Below are positions 35,745 through 44,105 of a stretch of 64,000 nt of DNA, piece by piece. The translations under genes and the position numbers were made by a program. Under the pieces are notes generated by a model. The model saw only the letters and a program-made list of their open reading frames with translations, was not told where the DNA came from and searched no databases. Source of the DNA: Rubrobacter indicoceani (lineage in GTDB: Bacteria; Actinomycetota; Rubrobacteria; Rubrobacterales; Rubrobacteraceae); the NCBI RefSeq assembly GCF_003568865.1, contig NZ_CP031115.1, positions 1,488,001-1,552,000 of the forward strand, read 5' to 3'. Every line of letters starts with the position of its first letter. Positions within the stretch are counted from its first letter, which is position 1.

Positions 35745-36148
35745 AGCGACTCCGGCCCGAAGGAGTTGGGCAGCATTTCCTTGAACGGGTAGCTCAGCAG
35801 CTCGCCGTTAGCGCCTTCCACCACCACCTCTTCGCAGTCGAACTCGCGCAGAAACTGGCGGCACGCTCCGCACGGAAAGCACGGCGCGGTATCTGGGCTG
35901 TGGATCGCGACGAGGCGGATTTTACGATCCTGCGGGTCGGTGCCGGCCATCGTGGTCGCGGCGTTGCGCTCGGCGCAGATGGCGAGCCCGTAGGAGGCGT
36001 TCTCGACGTTGGAGCCGCCATAGACCTTTCCGCCGGTGGTCAGGACTGCGGCCCCGACATGGAAGTCGCTGTACGGCGCGTAGGCCCGCCCGGCGGCCTC
36101 GCGCGCGACGCGCATCACCTCCGAAACATTCGGTCTGTCAACGCTCAA
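35741..36148 (-). CDS. cdd: Cytidine deaminase
   Basis: Zinc enzyme deaminating cytidine and deoxycytidine. Zinc/proton-shuttle motif CAERNA and second zinc motif PCGACRQFL; substrate loop GGSNVENASYGL. Tetrameric short form of 135 residues. The start is the TTG at 36148, five bases after GGGGGA. A possible promoter lies about 40 bp upstream. Confidence 0.94.
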   Translation of the reverse strand: MSVDRPNVSEVMRVAREAAGRAYAPYSDFHVGAAVLTTGGKVYGGSNVENASYGLAICAERNAATTMAGTDPQDRKIRLVAIHSPDTAPCFPCGACRQFLREFDCEEVVVEGANGELLSYPFKEMLPNSFGPESL

Positions 36149-36187
36149 GTTCGTCCCCCGTTCGCGCGAGTAATTGAAGCCTGCCGA

Positions 36188-36216
36188 GAATATACCAACC
36201 CGTCTGCTCTTCGAAA
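36188..36216 (-). promoter_or_regulatory. Possible promoter upstream of cdd
   Basis: TATATT at 36193-36188 on the minus strand is a good -10. The -35 position (TTTCGA or TTTTCG, 16-17 bases upstream) is a poor match. It lies in the 80-bp gap between dgkA and cdd, the only gap in this run, and would serve cdd-era-deoC-recO-dgt. Confidence 0.4.
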
Positions 36217-36228
36217 AATACCGGCGAG

Positions 36229-36672
36229 CTACGAGTCGAACAACCGGTCAAGGAGCCGGGAGATCTCATCGTGGAAGACCAGCACCCCGACAACGACCGC
36301 CCCGACGGAGAGGACAAGAACGGCCCCGGCGGCACAGTCCTTCGCGGTCTTGGCAAGTGGGTGCCTTTCGGGGCTTGCAAGGTCCACGACGGCCTCGACG
36401 GCAGTGTTCACCATCTCCGCCGCAAAGACCGCCGAGATCGTCAGGGCCAGCAGGGCTAACTCAAGCGCCGGGAGGCCGAGGAGCAGTCCGAGCACAACGA
36501 CCGCGAAGGCGGCGAGAACATGGAAGCGCATGTTGCGCTGTGAGGAGACGACAAGCCGGATGCCGCTCCAGGCGTGGTCGAAGCCACCGATAAAAGCCCG
36601 CTTCGGCTTGCGCTCTTCCGGTTCGGTGGGGCGAACCTCGTCGTGGTCTTTGTGGCTCTCCGGCGGTTTCAC
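36229..36672 (-). CDS. dgkA: Diacylglycerol/undecaprenol kinase family membrane protein
   Basis: Small membrane kinase; Gram-positive members phosphorylate undecaprenol to feed cell-wall lipid carrier. Three transmembrane helices are visible (HVLAAFAVVVLGLLLGLPAL; LALLALTISAVFAAEMVNTA; GAVLVLSVGAVVVGVLVFHD), with the active-site signature EMVNTAVEAVVDLAS. A hydrophilic N-terminus of 25 residues is extra. 147 residues. Overlaps the ybeY stop by 4 bp. Confidence 0.9.
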   Translation of the reverse strand: MKPPESHKDHDEVRPTEPEERKPKRAFIGGFDHAWSGIRLVVSSQRNMRFHVLAAFAVVVLGLLLGLPALELALLALTISAVFAAEMVNTAVEAVVDLASPERHPLAKTAKDCAAGAVLVLSVGAVVVGVLVFHDEISRLLDRLFDS

Positions 36673-37076
36673 CCGGCTTTTAGAGCTTCTTCCATCACGC
36701 GTCTCTGGATACCGGACATCTCACTCGCCTCGAAATCGTCGCCGTGATCCAGCCCGCACAAATGCAGCGTCCCGTGAACGACGAGTTCGTCGAGTTTCAT
36801 CTCGGCGGCTTCGGGGCAGATGACTATCTCCCCGACCATCTCCCCGCCGGGGCCGTCCATCGTAAAACTGAGCACATCCGTTGCGTAGTCCCTGTCGCGA
36901 AAGCGGCTGTTGAGGCCGCGCATCTCCTCCGCCCCGACCAGCACGACCGAGACCTCGCCGAGCCCGGCGGGGTCGTGGCCCATCTCCGAGAAGGCAAGGG
37001 CGCAGAGGCGGGTCGCGCTTCTCCCGGAGATGCCCCCGAGGCCTTCCTCGTCGAGCAGGTCCACCCTGAAGGCCAT
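36669..37076 (-). CDS. ybeY: Endoribonuclease YbeY
   Basis: Zinc endoribonuclease for 16S rRNA 3' maturation and ribosome quality control. The metal signature HGTLHLCGLDHGDD is intact; preceding MVGEIVICPE matches the family. 135 residues, a little short but complete. One base after the stop of the HD membrane protein gene. Conserved partner of era and phoH. Confidence 0.93.
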   Translation of the reverse strand: MAFRVDLLDEEGLGGISGRSATRLCALAFSEMGHDPAGLGEVSVVLVGAEEMRGLNSRFRDRDYATDVLSFTMDGPGGEMVGEIVICPEAAEMKLDELVVHGTLHLCGLDHGDDFEASEMSGIQRRVMEEALKAG

Positions 37077-37077
37077 G

Positions 37078-39399
37078 CTAGAGGCTTTCCTTACCGGGTA
37101 CCGGGCCCCCGGTGGCGGAGAGGCTTGAATCGTCTCCCGCCCTCGCCGCCGACTTGACCGGCTGCTTTTTCCTGCCGGTGCCCTGAGCCTCCTGCGGGTA
37201 CTCGATGCGCGGCCCGAGGAAGCCGATGACCGACTCGCGGACCGCCTCCCCGACCTCGTGGATCTCCCGCAGGGTCAGGTCGCTCTCGTCGAACTGACCG
37301 TCTTCGAGCTTGCGGCTGATCGTATCCTGGATAACCTCCTCGATGCGCTTCGGGGTCGGCTTCGGCAGGGAGCGCACCGTCGCCTCGACCGTGTCGGCGA
37401 TCATCAGAATACCCGCCTCCTTGGACTTCGGACGACCGCTCGAGTAGCGGAAGTCCGACTCGCGAACCGTTCCTTCCGGGTTCTCTTCCAGGGCTTTGCG
37501 GTAGAAGTATTCGATGCGCGTCAGGCCGTGGTGCTGGGCGATTATGTCTATGATCTCCTGCGGCAGACCCCAGTTCCGGCCGATCTCGATGCCGTCCTTG
37601 ACGTGTCTCTTGATGACCTTTGCGGAGAGCGTGGGCGAGAGCGCATTGTGCGGGTTGGTGTAGCCTATCTGGTTTTCGATAAAGTAAGCCGGGTGCTCCA
37701 TCTTGCCGATGTCGTGGTAGTACGCCCCCACTCGCGCGAGCATCGCGTTCGCCCCGATGCGCTTCGCCGCGTTCTCGCTCATCACCCCGACCTGCATCGA
37801 ATGGGAGAACGTCCCCGGTGCGCGGCGCAGAAGCTTCTGGAGAAGCTGCGAGCCGGGGTCGGAGAGCTCAAGGAGCTTCATCGGTGTGAGGAGGTTGAAC
37901 GTATTCTCAAGGACGGGAAGAAGGACCATCGCGATCATCAGCGAGAGAACCCCGTTTATCAGGCCGAGAACGCCCTGCCAGAGCGCGACCGGGAACGTCG
38001 CCCCGCCGACGAGGCTTATAGCAAAGGTAACGACCGCCGTTACAACCGCGATGATGACCCCGGCGCGAAGAAGCTGGTCTCGAGATCCGACCCTCACGAC
38101 GGTATAGATGGCGAAGCCCGACGAGATCAGGAGCGCGGCGGCGAGCAGGAAGTCGCTCCCGGCGATTATGCCTATGTTCACCGACGATACGACGACTATC
38201 AAAAACATCAGGCGCGGGCCGAGCAGGATGGTGCCGAGGATGGAGAGCCCGGCGAGCGGAATGGTGTAGGCGGGTAGCGAGAGGAGCATGAAAAGCCGGG
38301 CAACAACGGTAAACAGCACGACGAGCGAAGCAGCAAGAACAAGCTTCGCCGCGCCCCCGACCTGTATCATCTGCCGCCCGAACCGCTCCAGAAAGTAACG
38401 CGCCATCCAGATCTGGGCCGCCACGATAAGCGCGACCCCGAGCAGCATCCGCCAGGGGTTGTCCGTCTCCCCGGTGTTGCCGAGCGCATCGAGCTTGGCC
38501 ACGTCCTCCCGGTCGAGCAACTCCCCTCGGGCGACCACGAGCTCGCCCGGCTGCACCGTACTCTGAACCGGCTCGACCGCCGCCTCGGCCTGGGTACGGG
38601 CGGCTTCCGTGGCCCGCCGGTCTATAACGTAGTTCGGCTGCAGAAGCCCCCGGCTGAGCGACTCTATAAGGCTCCCCGTCTCCCCCGAAGCGTCGCGCTC
38701 TCCGGCTTCGGTGAGGCGGTTTCTGGCTTCCGAGATGCGTATGACGTCCGAGGCCGGTATCTCCGAAACCCCGTCCTCGGCGACCGCCGTGAGCTCGTAA
38801 AGCTCCGTGAGGTTCTCGATGGAGTACCGCTCCACGTCCCTGAAGTCCTCTTCCCCGAGAAAGACAAGCGAGCGAGCGGTGGCCTCGGTCATGTTGAACG
38901 GCGAGGTATCGAGTACCTGCGCGACCTTCTCGCCCTCCGGCGCGTCGCCCCGGCGGATCTCCGCCACCCGAGCGAAAAACGCCCGGGAATCCTCCGCTAC
39001 CTGCCCGGGGATGGCCTCGTCGCGGCGGTAGATCTCATCCACCGCGTTTGCCGCTTCGTTTCTTGCAAGCCCGGTCGCTGCCGGATCTTCGTAGCTGACG
39101 GCCCGGGTGGCGAACTCGTCCACCTGAGCCACGTCCCCGACCCGATACCCCGGCCCGTCCCTTAAACCGAAGATCCCGAAATGACTCGGGGTGAGGCCCA
39201 CTATCGCCGTCAGAAAAAGCCACGAGGCGAACATAACCCCGATGTACAGCTTCATTCTCGGTACGCTCTCCAGCTTGTTTCTGAGCCGCTCGAAGCGCGT
39301 CTGGGGACGCATGTAGTCCTGTATGCGCTTGTTGGGGCGCGGCTGACCGTTCGGCTTCGCGCCCCTGCCCGCCGCCACACCCGGTATCTTGTTGCCCAT
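37078..39399 (-). CDS. 7TM receptor with HD (HDIG) domain, PgpH-like c-di-AMP phosphodiesterase
   Basis: 773 residues. A cytoplasmic basic N-terminus and first TM helix (YIGVMFASWLFLTAIVGL) precede an extracytoplasmic region of about 230 residues (7TMR-HDED), then seven hydrophobic helices, and a cytoplasmic HD domain with HSMQVGVMS and the motif YYHDIGKMEHPAYF, later IAQHHG. PgpH proteins with this layout hydrolyse the second messenger cyclic di-AMP, which would make this a membrane-linked osmolyte/cell-wall signal regulator; substrate not proven here. Lies between phoH and ybeY as in many Firmicutes. Confidence 0.9.
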   Translation of the reverse strand: MGNKIPGVAAGRGAKPNGQPRPNKRIQDYMRPQTRFERLRNKLESVPRMKLYIGVMFASWLFLTAIVGLTPSHFGIFGLRDGPGYRVGDVAQVDEFATRAVSYEDPAATGLARNEAANAVDEIYRRDEAIPGQVAEDSRAFFARVAEIRRGDAPEGEKVAQVLDTSPFNMTEATARSLVFLGEEDFRDVERYSIENLTELYELTAVAEDGVSEIPASDVIRISEARNRLTEAGERDASGETGSLIESLSRGLLQPNYVIDRRATEAARTQAEAAVEPVQSTVQPGELVVARGELLDREDVAKLDALGNTGETDNPWRMLLGVALIVAAQIWMARYFLERFGRQMIQVGGAAKLVLAASLVVLFTVVARLFMLLSLPAYTIPLAGLSILGTILLGPRLMFLIVVVSSVNIGIIAGSDFLLAAALLISSGFAIYTVVRVGSRDQLLRAGVIIAVVTAVVTFAISLVGGATFPVALWQGVLGLINGVLSLMIAMVLLPVLENTFNLLTPMKLLELSDPGSQLLQKLLRRAPGTFSHSMQVGVMSENAAKRIGANAMLARVGAYYHDIGKMEHPAYFIENQIGYTNPHNALSPTLSAKVIKRHVKDGIEIGRNWGLPQEIIDIIAQHHGLTRIEYFYRKALEENPEGTVRESDFRYSSGRPKSKEAGILMIADTVEATVRSLPKPTPKRIEEVIQDTISRKLEDGQFDESDLTLREIHEVGEAVRESVIGFLGPRIEYPQEAQGTGRKKQPVKSAARAGDDSSLSATGGPVPGKESL

Positions 39400-39438
39400 T
39401 ACAGAAACACTCCGAGGTCTCTGGAGTTCCCCGAAACC

Positions 39439-40410
39439 CTAGCGTTTGCCGGGGTTCGGCGCGTCTTGTTGTTTGTCTGAGGTACTCTCCACCGCCTCGT
39501 AAGCGTCGACTATCCGCATCACGAGGTCGCTTCTGACTATATCGTCCCGCTTCATCCCGACAAACGATACTCCTTCTACACCGTCGAGTATACGCCCCGC
39601 GTCCGAAAGACCGCTGCTCCGCCCCGAAGGCAGGTCTACCTGCGTAAGATCCCCCGTTATCACCATCTTCGAGCCGAACCCAAGCCTCGTCAGAAACATC
39701 TTCATCTGCTGCGGCGTCGTGTTCTGGGCCTCGTCCAGGATGATAAAGGCGTCGTTGAGCGTCCGACCGCGCATAAAGGCAAGCGGTGCGATCTCGACGA
39801 TGCCGCGCTCAAGGTGAGACTGGAACTTTGCCGGGTCTATCATCTCGTAGAGGGCGTCGTAGAGCGGCCTGAAGTACGGGTCCACCTTCGCCATCATATC
39901 CCCCGGCAGGAACCCGAGCGACTCCCCCGCCTCGACCGCCGGGCGCGTCAGGATTATCCGGTTCACCTCGCCCCTGTTCAGGGCATCCACCGCGAGCGCG
40001 ACCGCGAGGTACGTCTTTCCCGTACCCGCCGGCCCGACCCCGAACGTAACCTGGCTTTTCCTGATGGCGTCCGTGTAGTGCTTCTGGTTGCGCGTCTTCG
40101 GCGAGACCCGCTTGCCCCGGTACGTCAGGATCACGTCCGAAAGAACCTCCTGCCCCTTCGTCCGTTCTCCGGCCTCCCTGTCCGAATCGTCGGCCCCGCT
40201 CATCCGGTAGAGCCGTTCCGCCGTCTCCCGGTCGGGGTGGTGACCGCGCTCCGCAAGCCCGAGCAGACCCTCGAAGACCGCCTCGGCCCGCACTACCGCG
40301 GACTTCTCGCCCCGGAGCATGACCTCGTTGTCGCGGACTATCACCTCACACCCTACGAGTTCCTCGACCCGCCGGAGAACGGAGTCCCGCTCCCCGAAGA
40401 CCTCGAACAT
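39439..40410 (-). CDS. phoH: PhoH family ATPase
   Basis: P-loop ATPase/possible RNA helicase associated with YbeY and ribosome maturation. Walker A GVGPAGTGKTYLAVALA, Walker B AFIILDEAQNTTPQQMK. From the ATG at 40410 it has 323 residues but lacks the family's first beta strand, and the ATG has no spaced ribosome site. The same frame is open upstream through RVTIPPAR to a strong AGGGGAGG at 40500-40493, where only an ATT (40482) or ACG (40488) could serve as start. The true N-terminus may therefore be about 24 residues longer. Confidence 0.9.
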   Translation of the reverse strand: MFEVFGERDSVLRRVEELVGCEVIVRDNEVMLRGEKSAVVRAEAVFEGLLGLAERGHHPDRETAERLYRMSGADDSDREAGERTKGQEVLSDVILTYRGKRVSPKTRNQKHYTDAIRKSQVTFGVGPAGTGKTYLAVALAVDALNRGEVNRIILTRPAVEAGESLGFLPGDMMAKVDPYFRPLYDALYEMIDPAKFQSHLERGIVEIAPLAFMRGRTLNDAFIILDEAQNTTPQQMKMFLTRLGFGSKMVITGDLTQVDLPSGRSSGLSDAGRILDGVEGVSFVGMKRDDIVRSDLVMRIVDAYEAVESTSDKQQDAPNPGKR

Positions 40411-40577
40411 CCTCGCCGGGGGTATCGTGACCCGGCTCTGCGCCTCCGCCGCACCCGATGAAATATTCGTTACGTTCGAAATATTCGTGTTGCCTCCCCT
40501 TATGATTCTGCGTTCGCTGTCAGATCCCGAGATACCCTTTGCACCTGTCCCGTCACTATTCTCCGTCCGATGACTTT

Positions 40578-41027
40578 CTATTGCAACCGCGCCCGCACGA
40601 GGCCCGAGAGTTCCCGACCATCGGCCCGACCCCCGGCAAGCTCCGTTGCCCGGGCCATCACGCGTCCCATGTCGCGCATACCCTCCGCTCCCGTCTCCGA
40701 GATGGCCCGGTCTACGATCCCTTCGAGTTCTTCACCCGAGAGCGGCTCCGGCAGGTATTCCCCGATCACCGCCGCCTCGGCCTCCTCGGAGGCGGCCTGC
40801 TCTTCGCGTCCGGCCTTTCGGTAGGCCTCCGCAGACTCGTTGCGCTGCTTGAGCTGCTTTTTAAGGATGGTCTGCTCTTCGTCTTCGGAAAGACTTCCGC
40901 TCGAACTGTCTATCGAGGCGTTCTTGAGGGCCGCGTTCAGCATCCGAAGCGTCCCGAGGCGTTCCCTATCCCGGGCCTTCATCGCAGTCTTCGTGTCCTC
41001 CTGAATGCGCTCCGCTATCGTTGTCAT
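40578..41027 (-). CDS. yqeY: GatB/YqeY domain protein
   Basis: 149-residue helical protein equivalent to the C-terminal tRNA-binding domain of GatB, typically starting TIAERIQEDTKTAMKARDRERLGTLRML and ending in a small three-helix bundle (MRDMGRVMARATE). Exact role unknown; usually found close to ribosome-associated genes, here downstream of rsmE with a 4-bp overlap. A glutaminyl-tRNA role is inferred only from homology. Confidence 0.9.
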   Translation of the reverse strand: MTTIAERIQEDTKTAMKARDRERLGTLRMLNAALKNASIDSSSGSLSEDEEQTILKKQLKQRNESAEAYRKAGREEQAASEEAEAAVIGEYLPEPLSGEELEGIVDRAISETGAEGMRDMGRVMARATELAGGRADGRELSGLVRARLQ

Positions 41028-41800
41028 CCCCGTCCTTCCGCTATGTAATCGTCATCGCTGGCACCGATTGTAGTACCTGATACGCCCGACCCTGCGAGTT
41101 CGATCACCGCCCTTGCCCGGACCACCGCCACAAGCCCCGCCGTCTCGCTCCTGAGCCTGAACGGCCCCATCTGCGCCGCCGCGATCCCGGCCTCCGAGGC
41201 GAGCTGCAGCTCCCCGTCCGTGAACCCGCCCTCCGGCCCCACGAACAGCGAGACATCGCCGCCCGCCGATCCGAGGACTTCCTCGAGAAACGGCAGCTCC
41301 GGCGCGTTGTGGAGGATCACACCGCTCCCGGCCCCCCGAACGGCTTTGGTGAAGCTTGTCGGCTCCAGTATCTGGGGGATGCCCCGCCGAAGAGACTGCC
41401 GCGCCGCCGACTCGGCGATGCGTCGCCAGCGATCGAGCTTCGCGCCTTCTCCCGGCCTCACCACCGAACGCTCCGTCAGAAGCGGCACTATCCCGTCCAC
41501 CCCGACTTCGACGGCCTTCTCTACAACGACCTCCATGCGCTTGCCTTTCGGGACCGCCTGGTAGAGCACGACCCGTCGGGCGGGGCCGAAAGCACCCGCA
41601 AAGGCGGCGACCACGACCGCCGTACCTCTGTCCCCGAACCGCGCCACACAGACCCGCCCCGAAGCCGTTACGATTTCGAACTCGTCACCCGGCTTCGCCC
41701 GCAGAACCGTCCCCAGGTGGCGCGCATCCTCCGCCGGGAGATCAAAAGCCTCACCCGGCTCCGGCTCCGAAGCTACAAAGATTCTCGTGAGGCCGCTCAA
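41024..41800 (-). CDS. rsmE: 16S rRNA (uracil-1498-N3) methyltransferase
   Basis: SPOUT-class (knotted) SAM methyltransferase. N-terminal PUA-like domain (ARHLGTVLRAKPGDEFEIV); C-terminal knot motifs SLFVGPEGGFTDGELQLA and MGPFRLRSETAGLVAV. 258 residues. Directly after dnaJ (12 bp), a conserved arrangement in Gram-positives. Confidence 0.93.
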   Translation of the reverse strand: MSGLTRIFVASEPEPGEAFDLPAEDARHLGTVLRAKPGDEFEIVTASGRVCVARFGDRGTAVVVAAFAGAFGPARRVVLYQAVPKGKRMEVVVEKAVEVGVDGIVPLLTERSVVRPGEGAKLDRWRRIAESAARQSLRRGIPQILEPTSFTKAVRGAGSGVILHNAPELPFLEEVLGSAGGDVSLFVGPEGGFTDGELQLASEAGIAAAQMGPFRLRSETAGLVAVVRARAVIELAGSGVSGTTIGASDDDYIAEGRG

Positions 41801-41812
41801 GTCGTGATCGAA

Positions 41813-42961
41813 CTACCGGAACGCGCTGCGAAGCCGGTCAAAGAAGGACACGCCGTGCTCGGAGTAGGTTTCATTACCCGTCGCCGCCTCGAACTTCTCC
41901 AGCAGGTCGCGCTGCTCGTGCGAGAGCTTTGTCGGGACCATCACGTCCACGACCACCTTGAGGTCGCCGCGTCCACGCCGCTGCAGCCGCGGCATTCCCC
42001 TGCCGGGCAGCTTGAGCGTCGTACCGGGCTGGGTTCCGGCCTCGATGCGAAGCGGCTCCGCCCCGTCGAGCGTCGGGACTTCGACTTCGCACCCGAGCGC
42101 GGCCTTCACAAAGTTGACCCTCGTGCGGTAGAGAAGGTCGTCTCCGTCGCGCATGAGCTCGGCGTGTTCGGCGACGCGGATGTCCAGGTAAAGATCTCCG
42201 GGCGGCGCGCCGGGGTCGCCGTCGTGTCCGGCCCCGGAGACGCGCAGGCGCATCCCGTCTTCGATGCCCGCCGGAACCTTGATGGTCCGCTCCACAACTC
42301 GTGAGACTTTCCCGCTCCCCCGACACTCCGAACACGCAACGTCTATGACCTCGCCCGTCCCCCGACAGTCCGGACAGGCTCCCTGACTGACCATCTGGCC
42401 GAGCATCGTGTTCCTGACCGTCCGTACGGCCCCGACCCCGTCGCAGGTCGAGCAGCGGTGCGTCTTTTCGCCGCCGGAGCCGGCGCACCGGCCGCAATTG
42501 CCGACGACCTGCACCTTTATCTCCCGCTCGACCCCAAAGGCCGCCTCCGAGAGGTCTATCTCAACGGCGACCTCAGCGTCGCGACCGCGAACGACGCGCC
42601 TGCCGCCGCCCCCGCCGAACATCGAATCCCCGAAACCGCCGCCACCGAAGCCGCTGTTCCCGAAGAACATCTCGAAGATGTCCTGAACACCGCCCTGACC
42701 GAACGGGTCGCCGTTGGCTCCACCGCCGCCGCGCGGGATGTTGTGTCCGTAGGTGTCGTAAGCCTGGCGGGCCTGATCGTTTGAAAGAACCTCGTACGCC
42801 TCGGTGAGTTCCTTGAAACGATCCTCCGCACCGGGGTCTTCCGGGTTGGCGTCCGGATGATGCGTCCGGGCTAGCCTGCGGTAGGACTTCTTTATCTCCT
42901 GCGCCGAAGCCTCGCGGGACACGCCGAGAACTTCATAGTAATCCCGTTTCGTCTGTGACAA
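41813..42961 (-). CDS. dnaJ: Chaperone DnaJ
   Basis: Type I J-protein co-chaperone of DnaK. J domain with the HPD triad ([11 protein letters not shown]); Gly/Phe-rich linker (about residues 75-125, [18 protein letters not shown]); four CxxCxGxG zinc repeats ([32 protein letters not shown]); C-terminal substrate domains. 382 residues. Follows hrcA by 4 bp. No dnaK or grpE lies in the window, so this hrcA-dnaJ pair is separate from any dnaK operon. Confidence 0.95.
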   Translation of the reverse strand: MSQTKRDYYEVLGVSREASAQEIKKSYRRLARTHHPDANPEDPGAEDRFKELTEAYEVLSNDQARQAYDTYGHNIPRGGGGANGDPFGQGGVQDIFEMFFGNSGFGGGGFGDSMFGGGGGRRVVRGRDAEVAVEIDLSEAAFGVEREIKVQVVGNCGRCAGSGGEKTHRCSTCDGVGAVRTVRNTMLGQMVSQGACPDCRGTGEVIDVACSECRGSGKVSRVVERTIKVPAGIEDGMRLRVSGAGHDGDPGAPPGDLYLDIRVAEHAELMRDGDDLLYRTRVNFVKAALGCEVEVPTLDGAEPLRIEAGTQPGTTLKLPGRGMPRLQRRGRGDLKVVVDVMVPTKLSHEQRDLLEKFEAATGNETYSEHGVSFFDRLRSAFR

Positions 42962-42965
42962 TGTA

Positions 42966-44003
42966 TTAAGCCTTTGAGTTGTTGGAGAGATACTGGTTGA
43001 GCGTCTGGGCCGCCGAGCGGACGGTTGTTATGGCGGCGTCGTAGTCCATGCGTTTCGGCCCGATAAGGCTGACGACGCCGTAGGGCCGCTCGGGGCCGCT
43101 GTACGCCGCCGCGACCAGGCTTGTTCCGCCGAGGCTCTGGAACATATTCTCCGCGCCGATAGAGACGATTATGCCGCTCCGGGCCATCACCGACCGCTGG
43201 AGCGCGTCGCCCATCAGGCGCAGAAGCCAGCGCCTGCGCTCGAATATCTCGACCACGGCTGCGACCGCCTCCGGGTCGAGGTCGTCCAGGTGCGACAGGA
43301 GCGCCGATGCCCCGCGCACGAAAACCCCGCGCTCCGACGCCCGTCCGAGTGCCTCGACCGCCCGCATGACGGCCTCAACGACCGCCGGGTCGTGATCCCG
43401 GAGCGCGCCGCGAGCGGCGAGCGCAAGCTCCATGTCGCCGCCGACCGGACGACCGCCGAGCCAGCCGTTGAGCGCGGTGAAGATCTCCCGCAGTTCCTCT
43501 TCGTCGACCTCCGTCGGCAGCATGAGCGTCGAGCTCGACGACGACCCGCTCTCCATCGAGACGACAAGCAACAGCGTCCTTTCGGGAAGAGGCAGAAAGT
43601 CGACCCGCGAGAGGGTTTCGCCGATCGCGCTCGGCCCCGCAACGACGGCGAGCAGGCGGGTTACGTCGCTCATGCCTTCGGATACGTCGTCGAGGAGTTC
43701 GTCGAGGCTGCGGCCGTCGCCGCGCGGGTTGAGCTGCGCCTCCTGCGGCACGTTGACCGCCAGAAGGGAGTCCACGTAGAACCGGTATCCGGCGTCGGTC
43801 GGGACCCGCCCGGCGGAGGTGTGGGGGTGCGTCAGGAGCCCAACCGCTTCGAGGTTTGCAAGCTCGGCGCGGATGGTCGAGCTGCTCGCGTCCACGCGTT
43901 CGGCGAGGGCCGCGCTCCCGACGGGCTGACCCGTGGATATAAACAACTCCAGAGTTTTCTCCAGAACGTCGCGCTGCCGGGCTGTGATCTCGGGATGCCT
44001 CAT
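42966..44003 (-). CDS. hrcA: Heat-inducible transcription repressor HrcA
   Basis: Winged-helix repressor of chaperone genes that normally binds the CIRCE inverted repeat. N-terminal winged helix ([27 protein letters not shown]), then a GAF-like dimer domain; 345 residues. No CIRCE-like TTAGCACTC inverted repeat is visible upstream of this gene. An ATG start lies only about 10 bases after a good -10, suggesting a very short leader. Confidence 0.93.
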   Translation of the reverse strand: MRHPEITARQRDVLEKTLELFISTGQPVGSAALAERVDASSSTIRAELANLEAVGLLTHPHTSAGRVPTDAGYRFYVDSLLAVNVPQEAQLNPRGDGRSLDELLDDVSEGMSDVTRLLAVVAGPSAIGETLSRVDFLPLPERTLLLVVSMESGSSSSSTLMLPTEVDEEELREIFTALNGWLGGRPVGGDMELALAARGALRDHDPAVVEAVMRAVEALGRASERGVFVRGASALLSHLDDLDPEAVAAVVEIFERRRWLLRLMGDALQRSVMARSGIIVSIGAENMFQSLGGTSLVAAAYSGPERPYGVVSLIGPKRMDYDAAITTVRSAAQTLNQYLSNNSKA

Positions 44004-44013
44004 AAGCCCCCGA

Positions 44014-44040
44014 ATTTTAACACGCTGCCTATCTGTTCAA
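44014..44040 (-). promoter_or_regulatory. Predicted promoter of hrcA-dnaJ
   Basis: TTGAAC (44040-44035) and TAAAAT (44019-44014) on the minus strand, spaced 15 bases, shorter than the usual 17. The -10 is ten bases before the hrcA ATG, so the message would be leaderless or nearly so. Confidence 0.45.
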
Positions 44041-44105
44041 GCCCCGCGGTTCGCAACCATGGACACCGGCGAAAAGCCCGACGGCAACAGGCTCGTTTCG
44101 AAGTA

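Noticed and set aside
44004-44105. CIRCE operator upstream of hrcA
   Set aside because: Looked for TTAGCACTC/GAGTGCTAA-like arms on both strands between lepA and hrcA and found none.
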